NCBI RefSeq assembly: GCF_900102675.1
Contig: NZ_FMYX01000001.1
Location: forward strand, 310,001 to 374,000
DNA: 64,000 bases
Direction of reading: 5' to 3'
From: Pseudomonas guariconensis
Lineage (GTDB): Bacteria > Pseudomonadota > Gammaproteobacteria > Pseudomonadales > Pseudomonadaceae
Shown: positions 35,225 through 43,595 of the stretch, piece after piece
Numbering within the stretch: position 1 is the stretch's first letter
Layout: the number at the start of each line of letters is the position of its first letter
Notes under the pieces: generated by a model
The model's input: only the letters and a program-made list of their open reading frames with translations
Database searches by the model: none
Told to the model about the DNA's origin: nothing
Translations under genes and position numbers: made by a program

Positions 35225-35733
35225 TGAACACTCAACGCGCGGTGATGTGGGTCGGCTTTCTCGGACTTTCAGGCGCTCTGGCCTGGGCGCCAGGGCACTG
35301 GTTCGGCGAGCAAGACGGTGTCGAGCCCTTCGCGGGTAAGCCCGCGCCCACGACAACCAGCGCCCGCACAGCACCTGTGGCAGCGGATTTGCCCGCGATA
35401 GGAAAAGCAAAGGCCTCGACAGACCTGTTCCCGGCCCAGCAATGGACCGCGCCAAAAACCATGGCCACCGTCACCGAGCAACCCGTTGCCCCGGCGCCGG
35501 TGGTGGAGGCCGCACCCACCGCCCCGGTGTTGCCTTTCCAGTTCGTAGGCCGCCTGGGGGATCGCGACGACCTGCAGGTGTTCCTGCAGAACGGCGAGAA
35601 ACTCTATGTCGTGCGCCAGGGCGATGTCATCGAACACACCTACCGCCTCGACCGGATCTCGGCCACCGAGCTGGACCTGGTCTACCTGCCTTTGCACCAG
35701 TCACAGACATTGTCTGTCGGGAGCGCACCATGA
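35224..35733 (+). CDS. PilP/GspC-like periplasmic linker protein
   Basis: A 169-aa protein with one N-terminal membrane segment (about residues 6-24), a low-complexity Pro/Ala/Thr linker and a C-terminal HR-like domain (LPFQFVGRLGDRDDLQVFLQNGEKLYVVRQGDVI). This is the layout of PilP/GspC proteins that link the inner-membrane complex to the secretin. Residues 36-60 are encoded by an inverted pair of REP sequences kept in frame. The last codon overlaps the secretin ATG. Confidence 0.8.
   Translation: MNTQRAVMWVGFLGLSGALAWAPGHWFGEQDGVEPFAGKPAPTTTSARTAPVAADLPAIGKAKASTDLFPAQQWTAPKTMATVTEQPVAPAPVVEAAPTAPVLPFQFVGRLGDRDDLQVFLQNGEKLYVVRQGDVIEHTYRLDRISATELDLVYLPLHQSQTLSVGSAP
35329..35402. repeat. inverted REP pair (BIME-like) inside a coding region
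   Basis: TTCGCGGGTAAGCCCGCG at 35329 and its partner CCTGTGGCAGCGGATTTGCC at 35374, continuing to 35402, are facing REP halves. The reading frame stays open across all of it and supplies part of the linker of the PilP/GspC-like protein. Confidence 0.75.
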
Positions 35734-37586
35734 AGCCTTCGAAGTTGTGCAAGCCTGCTCCGTTCATGATGCTGGCTTTGTGCGTGGCCCTGGCGGGCTG
35801 CGGCTCCAGCGGTACGCGCAAGGACAGCGCCGAGCTGATGAAGGAGGGCCAGTACGAGGCGGGCATCGCCATGCTGGAAGACGCGCTGCGTGAAGACCCG
35901 CGCGACACTGAGCTGAACATCGCTCTGGCCCATGGTCGCCAGCAGGCTGTCGAAGCGCTGCTGACCCAGTCCGACGCCGACCGCATCCGCCATGACTTCG
36001 CCAGTGCACGCATGGGCTATGGCCGGGTCCTGACCATCGAGCCGAACAACCGTCGCGCCCAGGAAGGCATTCGCCAACTGGAGCTGGTGCGCAACCTCGA
36101 CGAACGTGTGGCCATGGGCCAGGCCGCGCTGCGCCAGGGCGATCTGTTCGGTGCCGAACGCTACATGCGCGATGTGCTGCGCCTGGATCCGCAGAACCAG
36201 AAGGGCATTGCGCTGCGCAGCGACATCGAAAACGTTCAGGCGCGCACCGCGCAGCCGTTCCCGCAGTTGCGCAGCAAGCTGGAGCGGCCGGTGACCCTGG
36301 AGTTCCGCGACGCCAATCTCAAGACCATCTTCGAGGTGCTGTCCCAGGTCGCCGGGATCAACTTCATCTTCGACAAAGACCTGCGCCCGGACATGAAAGC
36401 CACCATCTTCGTGCGCGATGTGCGCATCGAAGACGCCGTGGCCCTGCTGCTGGAGCAGAACCAACTGCACCAGAAGATCGTCAACGACAACACCTTGCTG
36501 ATCTACCCCGATTCCCCGCAGAAGACCAAGGACTACCAGGAACTGGTCATGCGCACCTTCTATCTGACCAGCATCGACGCCAACACCGCGTTGAACATGG
36601 TCAAGACCATGCTCAAGACCCGTGATGTGTTCGTCGATGAACGTCTGAACACCCTGACCATGCGCGATACACCCGATGCCATCCGCATGGCCGAGAAGCT
36701 CTTGCAGTCCCAGGACCAGTCCAACCCGGAGGTGGTGCTGGAGGTGGAAGTGATGGAGGTGGCCCGGTCACGCATCCTCGACCTGGGCCTGCAATGGCCC
36801 AGTACCTTCGGTGTGCTCAACGACGAGGGCAACCCGGTCAGCGTGCTCGACCAGCTGCGCGGCATCGACTCCAGCCGCATCAGCATCGCCCCGGCGCCCC
36901 AGGCCAAGATCAACGCCGCCGACAAGGACATCAACACCTTGGCCAGCCCAGTGATCCGCGTCAGCAACCGTGAGCAAGCGCGCATCCACATCGGCCAGCG
37001 GGTGCCGATCATCAGCGCCACTTCGGTGCCGTCGACCCAAGGCCCGGTGATCACTGAAAGTGTCACCTACCTGGATGTAGGTCTGAAACTCGAAGTGCAG
37101 CCCACCGTGCACCTGAACAACGAAGTGGCGATCAAGGTGGCCCTGGAAGTGAGCAACGCCACCCCGCTGGAGCCGACTCGCCAGGGCACCATCCCGGTCC
37201 AGGTCGATACCCGCAACGCCCAGACCAGCCTGCGTTTGCATGATGGCGAGACTCAGGTACTGGCGGGCCTGGTACGCAACGACCTGACCTCCAGTGGTAA
37301 CAAGATCCCCGGCCTGGGTGACATCCCCGGCCTGGGGCGGCTGTTCGGCAGCAACCGCGACGACAAGAGCAAATCCGAGCTGGTGCTGGCGATCACCCCG
37401 CGCATCGTGCGCAACCTGCCGTACCAGAGTCCGTCGGACATGGAGTTCGCCACGGGTACCGAGTCGAGCCTGCAGGTCCGTCAGCAGATGATGGCCCCTG
37501 TCGTGCAGCCTGAGGCCGAGCCGACCCAGGGCACGGTCGCCACCGTCCCGGCCGCGATCACCACCCCAGTGGGCCCACGGCCATGA
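35730..37586 (+). CDS. gspD: secretin lipoprotein with N-terminal TPR region (GspD/PilQ/MshL-like)
   Basis: A 618-aa outer-membrane secretin. The lipobox ALAGC puts the lipidated Cys near residue 23. Two or three TPR-like repeats (about 35-165: AELMKEGQYEAGIAMLEDALREDP) precede a secretin N0 domain (LEFRDANLKTIFEVLSQVAGINFI). The N1 domain and the beta-barrel core follow with VPIISATSVPSTQGPV and the C-terminal signature VLAGLVRNDLTSSGNKIPGLGDIPGLGRLFG. The start at 35730 begins the signal peptide; longer upstream reading is not coding. It forms the exit channel. Confidence 0.92.
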   Translation: MKPSKLCKPAPFMMLALCVALAGCGSSGTRKDSAELMKEGQYEAGIAMLEDALREDPRDTELNIALAHGRQQAVEALLTQSDADRIRHDFASARMGYGRVLTIEPNNRRAQEGIRQLELVRNLDERVAMGQAALRQGDLFGAERYMRDVLRLDPQNQKGIALRSDIENVQARTAQPFPQLRSKLERPVTLEFRDANLKTIFEVLSQVAGINFIFDKDLRPDMKATIFVRDVRIEDAVALLLEQNQLHQKIVNDNTLLIYPDSPQKTKDYQELVMRTFYLTSIDANTALNMVKTMLKTRDVFVDERLNTLTMRDTPDAIRMAEKLLQSQDQSNPEVVLEVEVMEVARSRILDLGLQWPSTFGVLNDEGNPVSVLDQLRGIDSSRISIAPAPQAKINAADKDINTLASPVIRVSNREQARIHIGQRVPIISATSVPSTQGPVITESVTYLDVGLKLEVQPTVHLNNEVAIKVALEVSNATPLEPTRQGTIPVQVDTRNAQTSLRLHDGETQVLAGLVRNDLTSSGNKIPGLGDIPGLGRLFGSNRDDKSKSELVLAITPRIVRNLPYQSPSDMEFATGTESSLQVRQQMMAPVVQPEAEPTQGTVATVPAAITTPVGPRP

Positions 37587-38056
37587 AACGCCAGCAGCGG
37601 GGGTTCAGCCTCATCGAAGTAGTGGTGACCCTGGCACTGCTCGGGTTGCTCGCCAGCATGGCCGCGCCCTTGACCGAAACCGTGGTGCGCCGGGGCAAGG
37701 AGCAACAGCTGCGCGAAGCGCTGTATCAGATTCGCGACGCCATCGACGCCTACAAACGTGCCTTCGATGCCGGCTACATCGAGAAGCGCCTGGACAGCAG
37801 TGGCTACCCGCCGAGCCTGGAGGTGCTGGTCGAAGGGGTGCGCGACGTGCGCAGTGCCAAAGGGGCGAAGTTCTACTTCCTGCGGCGCATCCCCCATGAC
37901 CCGTTGGTGGCGGCCAAGCGTGAGGACGAAGGGGGCTGGGGGCTGCGTGCCTACGACAGCAGCGCCGACAATCCGCGTGATGGCAAGGACGTCTTCGATG
38001 TGTACTCCAAGGCCAGCGGCATTGGCCTGAACGGCATCCCTTACGGGCAATGGTGA
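37583..38056 (+). CDS. gspG: type II secretion/type IV pseudopilin, GspG-like
   Basis: A 157-aa prepilin-like protein. The N-terminus KRQQRG|FSLIEVVVTLALLGLLAS has the prepilin-peptidase site with Glu5, followed by the long hydrophobic helix. The C-terminal part (PPSLEVLVEGVRD, then RRIPHDPLV and DGKDVFDVYS) matches GspG-like calcium-loop pseudopilins. It overlaps the secretin stop by four bases. No prepilin peptidase gene is in the window, so the housekeeping PilD would be needed. Confidence 0.88.
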   Translation: MKRQQRGFSLIEVVVTLALLGLLASMAAPLTETVVRRGKEQQLREALYQIRDAIDAYKRAFDAGYIEKRLDSSGYPPSLEVLVEGVRDVRSAKGAKFYFLRRIPHDPLVAAKREDEGGWGLRAYDSSADNPRDGKDVFDVYSKASGIGLNGIPYGQW

Positions 38057-38061
38057 CGGTC

Positions 38062-38436
38062 ATGAAACGCAACCGTGGCTTTACCCTCATCGAACTGCTG
38101 GTGGTCATGGCGATCATCGCCACCCTGATGACCATCGCCTTGCCGCGCTATTTCAACAGCCTGGAGGCCTCCCGCGAGGCCACGCTGCGCCAGAGCCTGG
38201 CCGTGCTGCGCGAGGCCCTGGACCATTACTACGGCGACACCGGCCATTACCCCGAGTCCTTGGAGCAACTGGTGGAGCAGCGCTACCTGCGCAACACCCC
38301 GGTGGACCCGATCACCGAGCGCAGCGATGCCTGGCAACTGGTGCCGCCGCCGGAGGGCGTGACGGGCGGGGTGGCCGATATCAAAAGCGGTGCAACCGGG
38401 AGGGCGCGTGATGGCAGCCTCTATGCCGAATGGTAA
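38062..38436 (+). CDS. second pseudopilin, GspG/GspH-like
   Basis: A 124-aa prepilin-like protein beginning MKRNRG|FTLIELLVVMAIIATLM, with the canonical cleavage site and Glu5. The globular part has YYGDTGHYPESLEQLVEQRYLRNTPVDP and ends SGATGRARDGSLYAEW, like small major pseudopilins. The start at 38062 is chosen because it begins the short leader; the ATG at 38050 lies inside the upstream stop. It overlaps the third pseudopilin gene by 26 bases. Confidence 0.87.
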   Translation: MKRNRGFTLIELLVVMAIIATLMTIALPRYFNSLEASREATLRQSLAVLREALDHYYGDTGHYPESLEQLVEQRYLRNTPVDPITERSDAWQLVPPPEGVTGGVADIKSGATGRARDGSLYAEW

Positions 38437-38938
38437 GGCCTGCGCGGGCTTCACCTACCTGGGCGTGCTGTTTCTGATCGCGGTCAGCAGCATGGCCCTG
38501 GCCGCCACCGGCACCCTGTGGGCCACGGCCGCCCAGCGCGAACACGAGCGCCAGCTGCTGTGGATCGGTGGCCAGTACGCCCAGGCGCTGCGCAGCTACT
38601 ACCGTGCATCGCCTGGCCTGGCCCAGTACCCGCAGGCGCTGGCAGAGCTGCTGGAGGACAACCGGTTCCCATCGCCCCAGCGGCACATCCGCCGCTTGTA
38701 CCCCGACCCGATCACCAACGGCGAAGATTGGGGCCTGCTGCGTTCGGAGGACGGGCGGATCACCGGCATTCACAGCCGTTCGGATGCCACGCCACTCAAA
38801 CGCAGCGGGTTCGATGCCCAGTGGTCCGGTTTCGAGGGGCTCGAGCACTACAGCGACTGGCAATTCGTCGCCGAGCAGCCGTTCGCCGAGGGTAGCGGCG
38901 CAGCCCGTACCCACAGCGGCCCAGGAGATACGCCATGA
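38411..38938 (+). CDS. minor pseudopilin lacking Glu5
   Basis: A 175-aa protein with a prepilin-like N-terminus: ACAG|FTYLGVLFLIAVSSMALAA, where Gly replaces the usual Glu at position 5 after cleavage. Such substitutions are known in GspK-type tip pseudopilins. The globular domain carries YYRASPGLAQYPQALAELLED and PLKRSGFDAQW. The ATG at 38411 has GGGAGG seven bases upstream. Its stop overlaps csgE by four bases, tying the secretion and curli genes into one transcript. Confidence 0.8.
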   Translation: MAASMPNGKACAGFTYLGVLFLIAVSSMALAATGTLWATAAQREHERQLLWIGGQYAQALRSYYRASPGLAQYPQALAELLEDNRFPSPQRHIRRLYPDPITNGEDWGLLRSEDGRITGIHSRSDATPLKRSGFDAQWSGFEGLEHYSDWQFVAEQPFAEGSGAARTHSGPGDTP

Positions 38939-39336
38939 AGCCGCTCGCTGCCCTGTGCTGCCTGTGCCTGCTGCTTGCCTTGCCTGGCACCCCGGCCCGT
39001 GCTGACGCCGAGGACGAGATGAAGGGGTTCATCGTCGACAACACCATCTCGCACATCGGCCATGACTTCTACAACGACTTCACCGACCGCCTGCGCGCCA
39101 CGAGCCGCCTGGATTTCAACCTGGTGGTGCGCGAACGCCCCGACGCCCGTTGGGGCAGCCTGGTGACGGTGGAGTACGAACGCGAGGTGTTGTACCGGCG
39201 CTTCCTGCCACCCAATACCACGCAACTCAAAGACGAGGCCGTCGCGGCGGCGGACCTGGTCAAGCAGCAGATCATCCAGCGCAAGCTGCAACGGCTGCTG
39301 CAGGACACCACTGATCTGGAGAGGGACGAGCTATGA
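38935..39336 (+). CDS. csgE: curli assembly/transport component CsgE
   Basis: A 133-aa periplasmic protein with a signal peptide ending near residue 23 (TPARA|DAEDE). The family pattern is clear in GFIVDNTISHIGHDFYNDFTDRL and the central RWGSLVTVEYEREVLYRRFLPP, about the length of E. coli CsgE. CsgE caps the CsgG channel and directs curlins to it. It overlaps both the upstream pseudopilin and downstream csgF by four bases. Confidence 0.93.
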   Translation: MKPLAALCCLCLLLALPGTPARADAEDEMKGFIVDNTISHIGHDFYNDFTDRLRATSRLDFNLVVRERPDARWGSLVTVEYEREVLYRRFLPPNTTQLKDEAVAAADLVKQQIIQRKLQRLLQDTTDLERDEL

Positions 39337-39752
39337 GCAACCACATTTCCCGGTGCGTCGCCGTCTGCCTGCTGGCCGGCGCCTTTGCCGGTCATACCCA
39401 GGCCACGGAGCTTGTGTACACCCCGGTCAATCCGGCGTTCGGCGGCAACCCGCTCAACGGCACCTGGCTTTTGAACAACGCCCAGGCGCAGAACGACCAT
39501 GACGACCCAGACCTCAAGGACCGCGCCTCGGCCTTCGCCGGCACCTCGGCCTTGGAGCGCTTCAGCAACCAGCTCGAGTCGCGGTTGTTGTCCCAGTTGC
39601 TGGACAACATCAACGACGGCAAGACCGGCAGCCTCTCTACGGATTCGTTCCTGATCGATGTGATCGACGACTCCGGGGCCCTCAGCATCAAGGTCACCGA
39701 CCGTGCGACAGGGGAAGTCTCGATCATCGAGGTCAGCGGCCTGAACCCCTGA
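39333..39752 (+). CDS. csgF: curli assembly component CsgF
   Basis: A 139-aa exported protein with a signal peptide ending near ATQA. LVYTPVNPAFGGNPLNGTWLLNNAQAQN right after the signal is the diagnostic CsgF segment that inserts in the CsgG pore. The C-terminal DSGALSIKVTDRATGEVSIIEV also matches the family. CsgF couples secretion to nucleation by CsgB at the surface. The gap to csgG is 29 bases. Confidence 0.93.
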   Translation: MSNHISRCVAVCLLAGAFAGHTQATELVYTPVNPAFGGNPLNGTWLLNNAQAQNDHDDPDLKDRASAFAGTSALERFSNQLESRLLSQLLDNINDGKTGSLSTDSFLIDVIDDSGALSIKVTDRATGEVSIIEVSGLNP

Positions 39753-39781
39753 GAGGGACGGGCCAATAGGGGAGAACGACC

Positions 39782-40621
39782 ATGAAACGCTTGCTGAGCA
39801 CACTGCTGATCCTCGCCACCTTGCAAGGCTGCGGCCTGCGCGAGCCGATGCCCGCCGAACAGGATACGGAGACCCCGACCCTGACCCCGCGCGCCTCGAC
39901 CTACTACGACTTGATCAACATGCCACGGCCCAAGGGCAGGCTGATGGCAGTGGTGTACGGCTTCCGTGACCAGACCGGGCAGTACAAGCCGACCCCGGCA
40001 AGCTCCTTCTCCACCAGCGTCACCCAAGGCGCGGCGAGCATGTTGATGGACGCCTTGAGCGCCAGCGGCTGGTTCGTGGTCCTGGAGCGCGAGGGCCTGC
40101 AGAACCTGTTGACCGAGCGCAAGATCATCCGCGCTTCGCAAAAGAAACCCGACGCGCCCTTGAACATCCAGGGCGAGTTGCCGCCACTGCAGGCGGCCAA
40201 CCTGATGCTCGAAGGCGGCATCATCGCCTACGACACCAACGTGCGCAGTGGCGGAGAGGGTGCTCGGTATCTGGGCATCGACCTATCCCGTGAGTACCGC
40301 GTCGATCAGGTGACCGTGAACCTGCGGGCGGTGGATGTGCGCAGTGGCCAGGTGCTGGCCAATGTGATGACCAGCAAGACCATCTATTCGGTCGGTCGCA
40401 GCGCCGGGGTGTTCAAGTTCATCGAGTTCAAGAAACTGCTCGAAGCCGAGGTGGGCTATACCACCAACGAACCGGCCCAGCTGTGCGTGCTGTCGGCGAT
40501 CGAGGCGGCTGTGGGACACCTGCTGGCCCAGGGCATCGAGCGCCGGTTGTGGCAGGTGGCGGATGCAGGGGAGGGCAACGGGCAGGTGGACAAATTCCTG
40601 AGCCAGAACCAGCAGCAGTGA
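39782..40621 (+). CDS. csgG: curli secretion channel lipoprotein CsgG
   Basis: A 279-aa outer-membrane lipoprotein with lipobox LQGC (Cys17). The CsgG core is visible: VVYGFRDQTGQYKPTP near residue 58, GWFVVLEREGLQNLLTERKIIR near 100 and the membrane-barrel region IDLSREYRVDQVTVNLRAVDVRSG near 165. The C-terminal QLCVLSAIEAAVGHLL helix completes it. It forms the nonameric pore for curlin subunits, here encoded on the opposite strand. It is the last gene of the 9.6-kb operon, and a REP pair follows. Confidence 0.95.
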   Translation: MKRLLSTLLILATLQGCGLREPMPAEQDTETPTLTPRASTYYDLINMPRPKGRLMAVVYGFRDQTGQYKPTPASSFSTSVTQGAASMLMDALSASGWFVVLEREGLQNLLTERKIIRASQKKPDAPLNIQGELPPLQAANLMLEGGIIAYDTNVRSGGEGARYLGIDLSREYRVDQVTVNLRAVDVRSGQVLANVMTSKTIYSVGRSAGVFKFIEFKKLLEAEVGYTTNEPAQLCVLSAIEAAVGHLLAQGIERRLWQVADAGEGNGQVDKFLSQNQQQ

Positions 40622-40637
40622 TTGGCTTAACTGCCAC

Positions 40638-40723
40638 TTCGCGGGACAACCCGCTCCCACAGGTACAGCGTCGCCTCCCGATGCGGTGCGATCCTGGTGG
40701 GCGCGGGTTCATCCGCGAACAGG
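40638..40723. repeat. inverted REP pair downstream of csgG
   Basis: A forward REP (TTCGCGGGACAACCCGCTCC, from 40638) and a reverse REP (GCGCGGGTTCATCCGCGAAC, from 40701) face each other between csgG and the convergent alkB. It probably stabilises or ends both transcripts. Confidence 0.75.
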
Positions 40724-40741
40724 TCAGAGCGCTTTCTATCG

Positions 40742-41386
40742 TCAACGCGCCTTGCGCAGTGTCAGGTTGATCCGCCGCTCACCCATTCTCGGGTGCACGC
40801 CAGGCTTGATCGGCATCACCCCGTGATAGCGCAGTCGATCCTCGCCTCCCCATACCAGCACATCGCCGTGGCTCAAGGGTATCCGTTGAGTCCGGTCCGA
40901 GCGCTGCAGTCCACCGAAGAGAAACACCGCTGGTAATCCCAAGGACAGCGACACGATCGGCTGGCCGAAATCGCGCTCGTCACGGTCCTGGTGCAAGGTC
41001 AAGCGAGTGCCGGGGACGTAGTGGTTGATCAGGCAGGCGTCCGGGACGAAGCCATCGAAACCGGCAGCGCAGGCGGCGCGATCGGCAAGATCGAGCAGAA
41101 CCTGGGGCATGGCCGGCCAGGGCAGGCCGGTCTTGGGGTCGGTGGGGCTGTAGCGGTAGCCTTGCTCGTCGCTGACCCAACCCTGGGCGCCGCAGTTGGT
41201 CAGTGCCACGGCCATGTGCAGGCCGCCCGGGGTGCGCATATGGCGAAAGGGCGCGGCGCGCAATACCGGGCGCAGGGCATCGAGTACAGCCTCGATTTCG
41301 GCCAGGGCGAAGCCTGGCAGCAGCACCGTGTGGCTGGCCAGGCGTTGCGGCTGCGGGCCGAACAGGTCGAGGTCGGATTGGATCAT
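40742..41386 (-). CDS. alkB: alpha-ketoglutarate-dependent DNA repair dioxygenase AlkB
   Basis: A 214-aa Fe(II)/2-oxoglutarate enzyme that demethylates 1-methyladenine and 3-methylcytosine in DNA. The iron ligands are the H and D of HQDRDE and the distal His in LRYHGVMP; the 2-oxoglutarate-binding Arg is in ERRINLTLR. NHYVPGTRLTLHQD and TPGGLHMAVALTNCG are family signatures. The start at 41386 (MIQSDLDLFG) matches E. coli AlkB in length; an ATG at 41416 would add ten residues. It is an unrelated housekeeping gene between two curli units. Confidence 0.93.
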   Translation of the reverse strand: MIQSDLDLFGPQPQRLASHTVLLPGFALAEIEAVLDALRPVLRAAPFRHMRTPGGLHMAVALTNCGAQGWVSDEQGYRYSPTDPKTGLPWPAMPQVLLDLADRAACAAGFDGFVPDACLINHYVPGTRLTLHQDRDERDFGQPIVSLSLGLPAVFLFGGLQRSDRTQRIPLSHGDVLVWGGEDRLRYHGVMPIKPGVHPRMGERRINLTLRKAR

Positions 41387-41579
41387 GGGGTTGGCGTCGG
41401 TTGGGTCTGCACGCATTGTAATGCCGGCGGCCTGTCCGTGGGCCAGTCGAAGCGACGAACCGTTCAGCCTGCGCGGTGTGAGCGCTGCCCCCTTTGCGGG
41501 TGTATCCGGGAAGGAGCAGCGGCGACTTCAAGCCAAGCGCTGTGACAGGGGAGAGGGTTTACCGCCAAGGAAGGGGGAG

Positions 41580-41623
41580 TAAAAAGGAACCGCGGCGCCA
41601 GGGAGAGGGAACACCGCGGTCCA
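41580..41623 (-). terminator. rho-independent terminator of the csgBA operon
   Basis: On the minus strand GGACCGCGG pairs with CCGCGGTTCC and is followed by TTTTT. It starts just past the csgA stop and ends the minus-strand adhesin/curlin unit. Confidence 0.75.
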
Positions 41624-41635
41624 AGGGGGGACCCG

Positions 41636-43081
41636 CTACTGCTGGGTGACGATGGCAGTGTTGGTGCTGCCGTACTGGGTAATGGCGGCGTTCTGGTTCA
41701 TGTTGCTCTGGGTGACGGTCGCCAGGTTGCCGGTGCCGCCCTGGGTGACATAGGCGACGTTGGCGACGTCGGTCTGGGTGATGTTGGCGGTGTTGCCACT
41801 GCCATACAGTTGGTAGGTGTAGCTTTGGTTGCCCTGGCCGGACTGGTCGAGGTTGATGACGTTGCCGTTACCGGCGCTCAAGCCCTCGGCGTAGTTGCCG
41901 CCGTCGCGTTGCGCGGCGATGAGCAGGTTGTCGCTGCCATTTTGCTCGAAGTACAGCTCGTTGTTGCCATCGACCTGGTTGGTCTCCATGGTGTTGCGGT
42001 TGCCGTTCTGCTCGAGCTTGGCCACCTGGTTCATGCCTTCCTGGTTGAAGTTGACGCTGTTGCCGTTGCCGTTCTGCTTGACCTGGGCTGTCTGGCTGCT
42101 GCCGAACTGGCCGCCGAACTTCTCGCCCTTCCAGTTGCTGGCCAGGACCTTGTTACCGTTGCCGGTGGTGTCGATGGTCAGGCTGTGGTTGTCGCCGGTC
42201 TGGTAGGTGAAGTGCAGGTTGTCCTTGCCGTTCTGGGTGATGTCGACCACCGAGTGGGTGGACTCGAACTGGTCCGACCAACTGGCGTTACGCTGGCCGC
42301 TCTGGGACAGATGGGCGGAGTTGGCCTCGCCGAAGCTCTGGTCGATGTAGCCCTCGTTGAGCTGGCCTTGCTGATAGACACTGGCCTGGCTGGCGACCTG
42401 GGTGTCCTGCCATACCTCTACAGAGTGGCCGCTACCGACCTGCTGGATGTCGATGGTGCCGCCCAGGCCGTTGCGCTGGTCGCCATAGGCCCAGCTGGCC
42501 TGGCCCTTCTGCCCGATGCGGATGTCGCCGTTGTCATGGAGGATGTGCTCGGCGGCGGCGGTATTGCCGGTGCCTTCCTGCATGATCTGGGCGCGGTTGT
42601 TGGTGCCGCCGATCAATTGTTCGACCACGGCATCGTTGGCACTGCCTTGCTGCAGCGTGGTGGCCTGGGCTCCAGTCTGGAACTCCTGGAACACCCTGGA
42701 CATGTTGCCGGTGCCCTGCTGGACCTGCAGCACCTGGTTGTCCTGGCCCAGCGACTGGCTGGAGAAGTTGTCGTTCAGGCTGCCGCCGGAGCGCTGGAGG
42801 GTCTTGCTGCCGTTCTCCAGGATCTGGTCGGCGTAGCCGGCATTGAAGGAGCCGGTAGCGCTCTGGCTGATATCGCTGGTGCTGGTGTCCTGCACGGCCA
42901 GGTGGTTGTGGCCCTGGCCGTTCTGGTCCTGGGTGGCCGAGGCGTAGGGGGCGACGGTCTGCTGGACTTCGGCGATGTTCGCCTTGCCCTGCTGGCTCTG
43001 GGTCGAAAGGCTGTCATCGGCCATGACCTGGCCGGCGATCGCCAGGACAACGGCGGCGCTTAAGGGAGCGAGCTTGAACAT
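41636..43081 (-). CDS. csgA: large CsgA-like curlin
   Basis: A 481-aa exported amyloid subunit with signal peptide cleaved near VMA|DDS. The mature part is a long run of roughly twenty curlin repeats of about 22 residues with the pattern Q-x-G-x-x-N-x-A-x-x-x-Q, for example QQGSANDAVVEQLIGGTNN and TQYGSTNTAIVTQQ at the C-terminus. E. coli CsgA has five repeats in 151 aa, so this is about three times longer. The start at 43081 has GGAGG eight bases upstream; the ATG at 43132 overlaps csgB. Confidence 0.9.
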   Translation of the reverse strand: MFKLAPLSAAVVLAIAGQVMADDSLSTQSQQGKANIAEVQQTVAPYASATQDQNGQGHNHLAVQDTSTSDISQSATGSFNAGYADQILENGSKTLQRSGGSLNDNFSSQSLGQDNQVLQVQQGTGNMSRVFQEFQTGAQATTLQQGSANDAVVEQLIGGTNNRAQIMQEGTGNTAAAEHILHDNGDIRIGQKGQASWAYGDQRNGLGGTIDIQQVGSGHSVEVWQDTQVASQASVYQQGQLNEGYIDQSFGEANSAHLSQSGQRNASWSDQFESTHSVVDITQNGKDNLHFTYQTGDNHSLTIDTTGNGNKVLASNWKGEKFGGQFGSSQTAQVKQNGNGNSVNFNQEGMNQVAKLEQNGNRNTMETNQVDGNNELYFEQNGSDNLLIAAQRDGGNYAEGLSAGNGNVINLDQSGQGNQSYTYQLYGSGNTANITQTDVANVAYVTQGGTGNLATVTQSNMNQNAAITQYGSTNTAIVTQQ

Positions 43082-43097
43082 GGTGGTGCCTCCAGGT

Positions 43098-43580
43098 CTA
43101 ACGGTATTGAGTGATCTGAACATGTTGGCCATTGCCAGCCTGGGTCACGGCGCTGGTGAGCCCCGTGCCGCTTTGCTGGATGCTGGCGGTGTTGTAGCTA
43201 CCGAACTGCTCGATCGAGGCGCTGTTGTTGCTACCGCTCTGGCGGATGGCAGCGTTGTTGCCCTGGCCCTGTTGCACGATCGAGGCCATCAGGTCGCTGC
43301 CTTCCTGCAGGATGTACGCCTCCTGCGCCCCCCCGGCCTGGACGATCCGGCCCAGCAGGGCCTGACCGTTCTGATCGAGGGCGGCGCGGTTGCCCGAACC
43401 TTGCTGCTCGATGACCGCCATCTGGCCGGCACCTGCGGGGATCAGGCGCACGATCACCGGTTCTCCCAGGTCGTTGCCCAGCGCAAGGTCGGCATTGTCC
43501 ATCAGGTCGTCGGCCCAGCCGCTCTGGAGGGCCTGGCCCGCCAGGGCCAGGCAGAGCAGCAGTGGATTCAGGCGTTTCAT
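43098..43580 (-). CDS. csgB: CsgB-like curlin nucleator
   Basis: A 160-aa exported curlin with a signal peptide ending SGWA|DDL and about four or five repeats such as QQGQGNNAAIRQSGSNNSA and EQFGSYNTASIQQSGTG. Its length equals that of E. coli CsgB, and it ends in a basic ITQYR, as nucleators do. It precedes csgA by 16 bases and would anchor fibres at the surface together with CsgF. Confidence 0.87.
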   Translation of the reverse strand: MKRLNPLLLCLALAGQALQSGWADDLMDNADLALGNDLGEPVIVRLIPAGAGQMAVIEQQGSGNRAALDQNGQALLGRIVQAGGAQEAYILQEGSDLMASIVQQGQGNNAAIRQSGSNNSASIEQFGSYNTASIQQSGTGLTSAVTQAGNGQHVQITQYR

Positions 43581-43595
43581 GGCAGCCTCCCGGGC

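Noticed and set aside
41636..43580. Repeated DNA in the curlin genes considered as a CRISPR-like or tandem array
   Set aside because: The periodicity is at protein level (about 22 residues), with diverged DNA copies and no conserved repeats separated by spacers.
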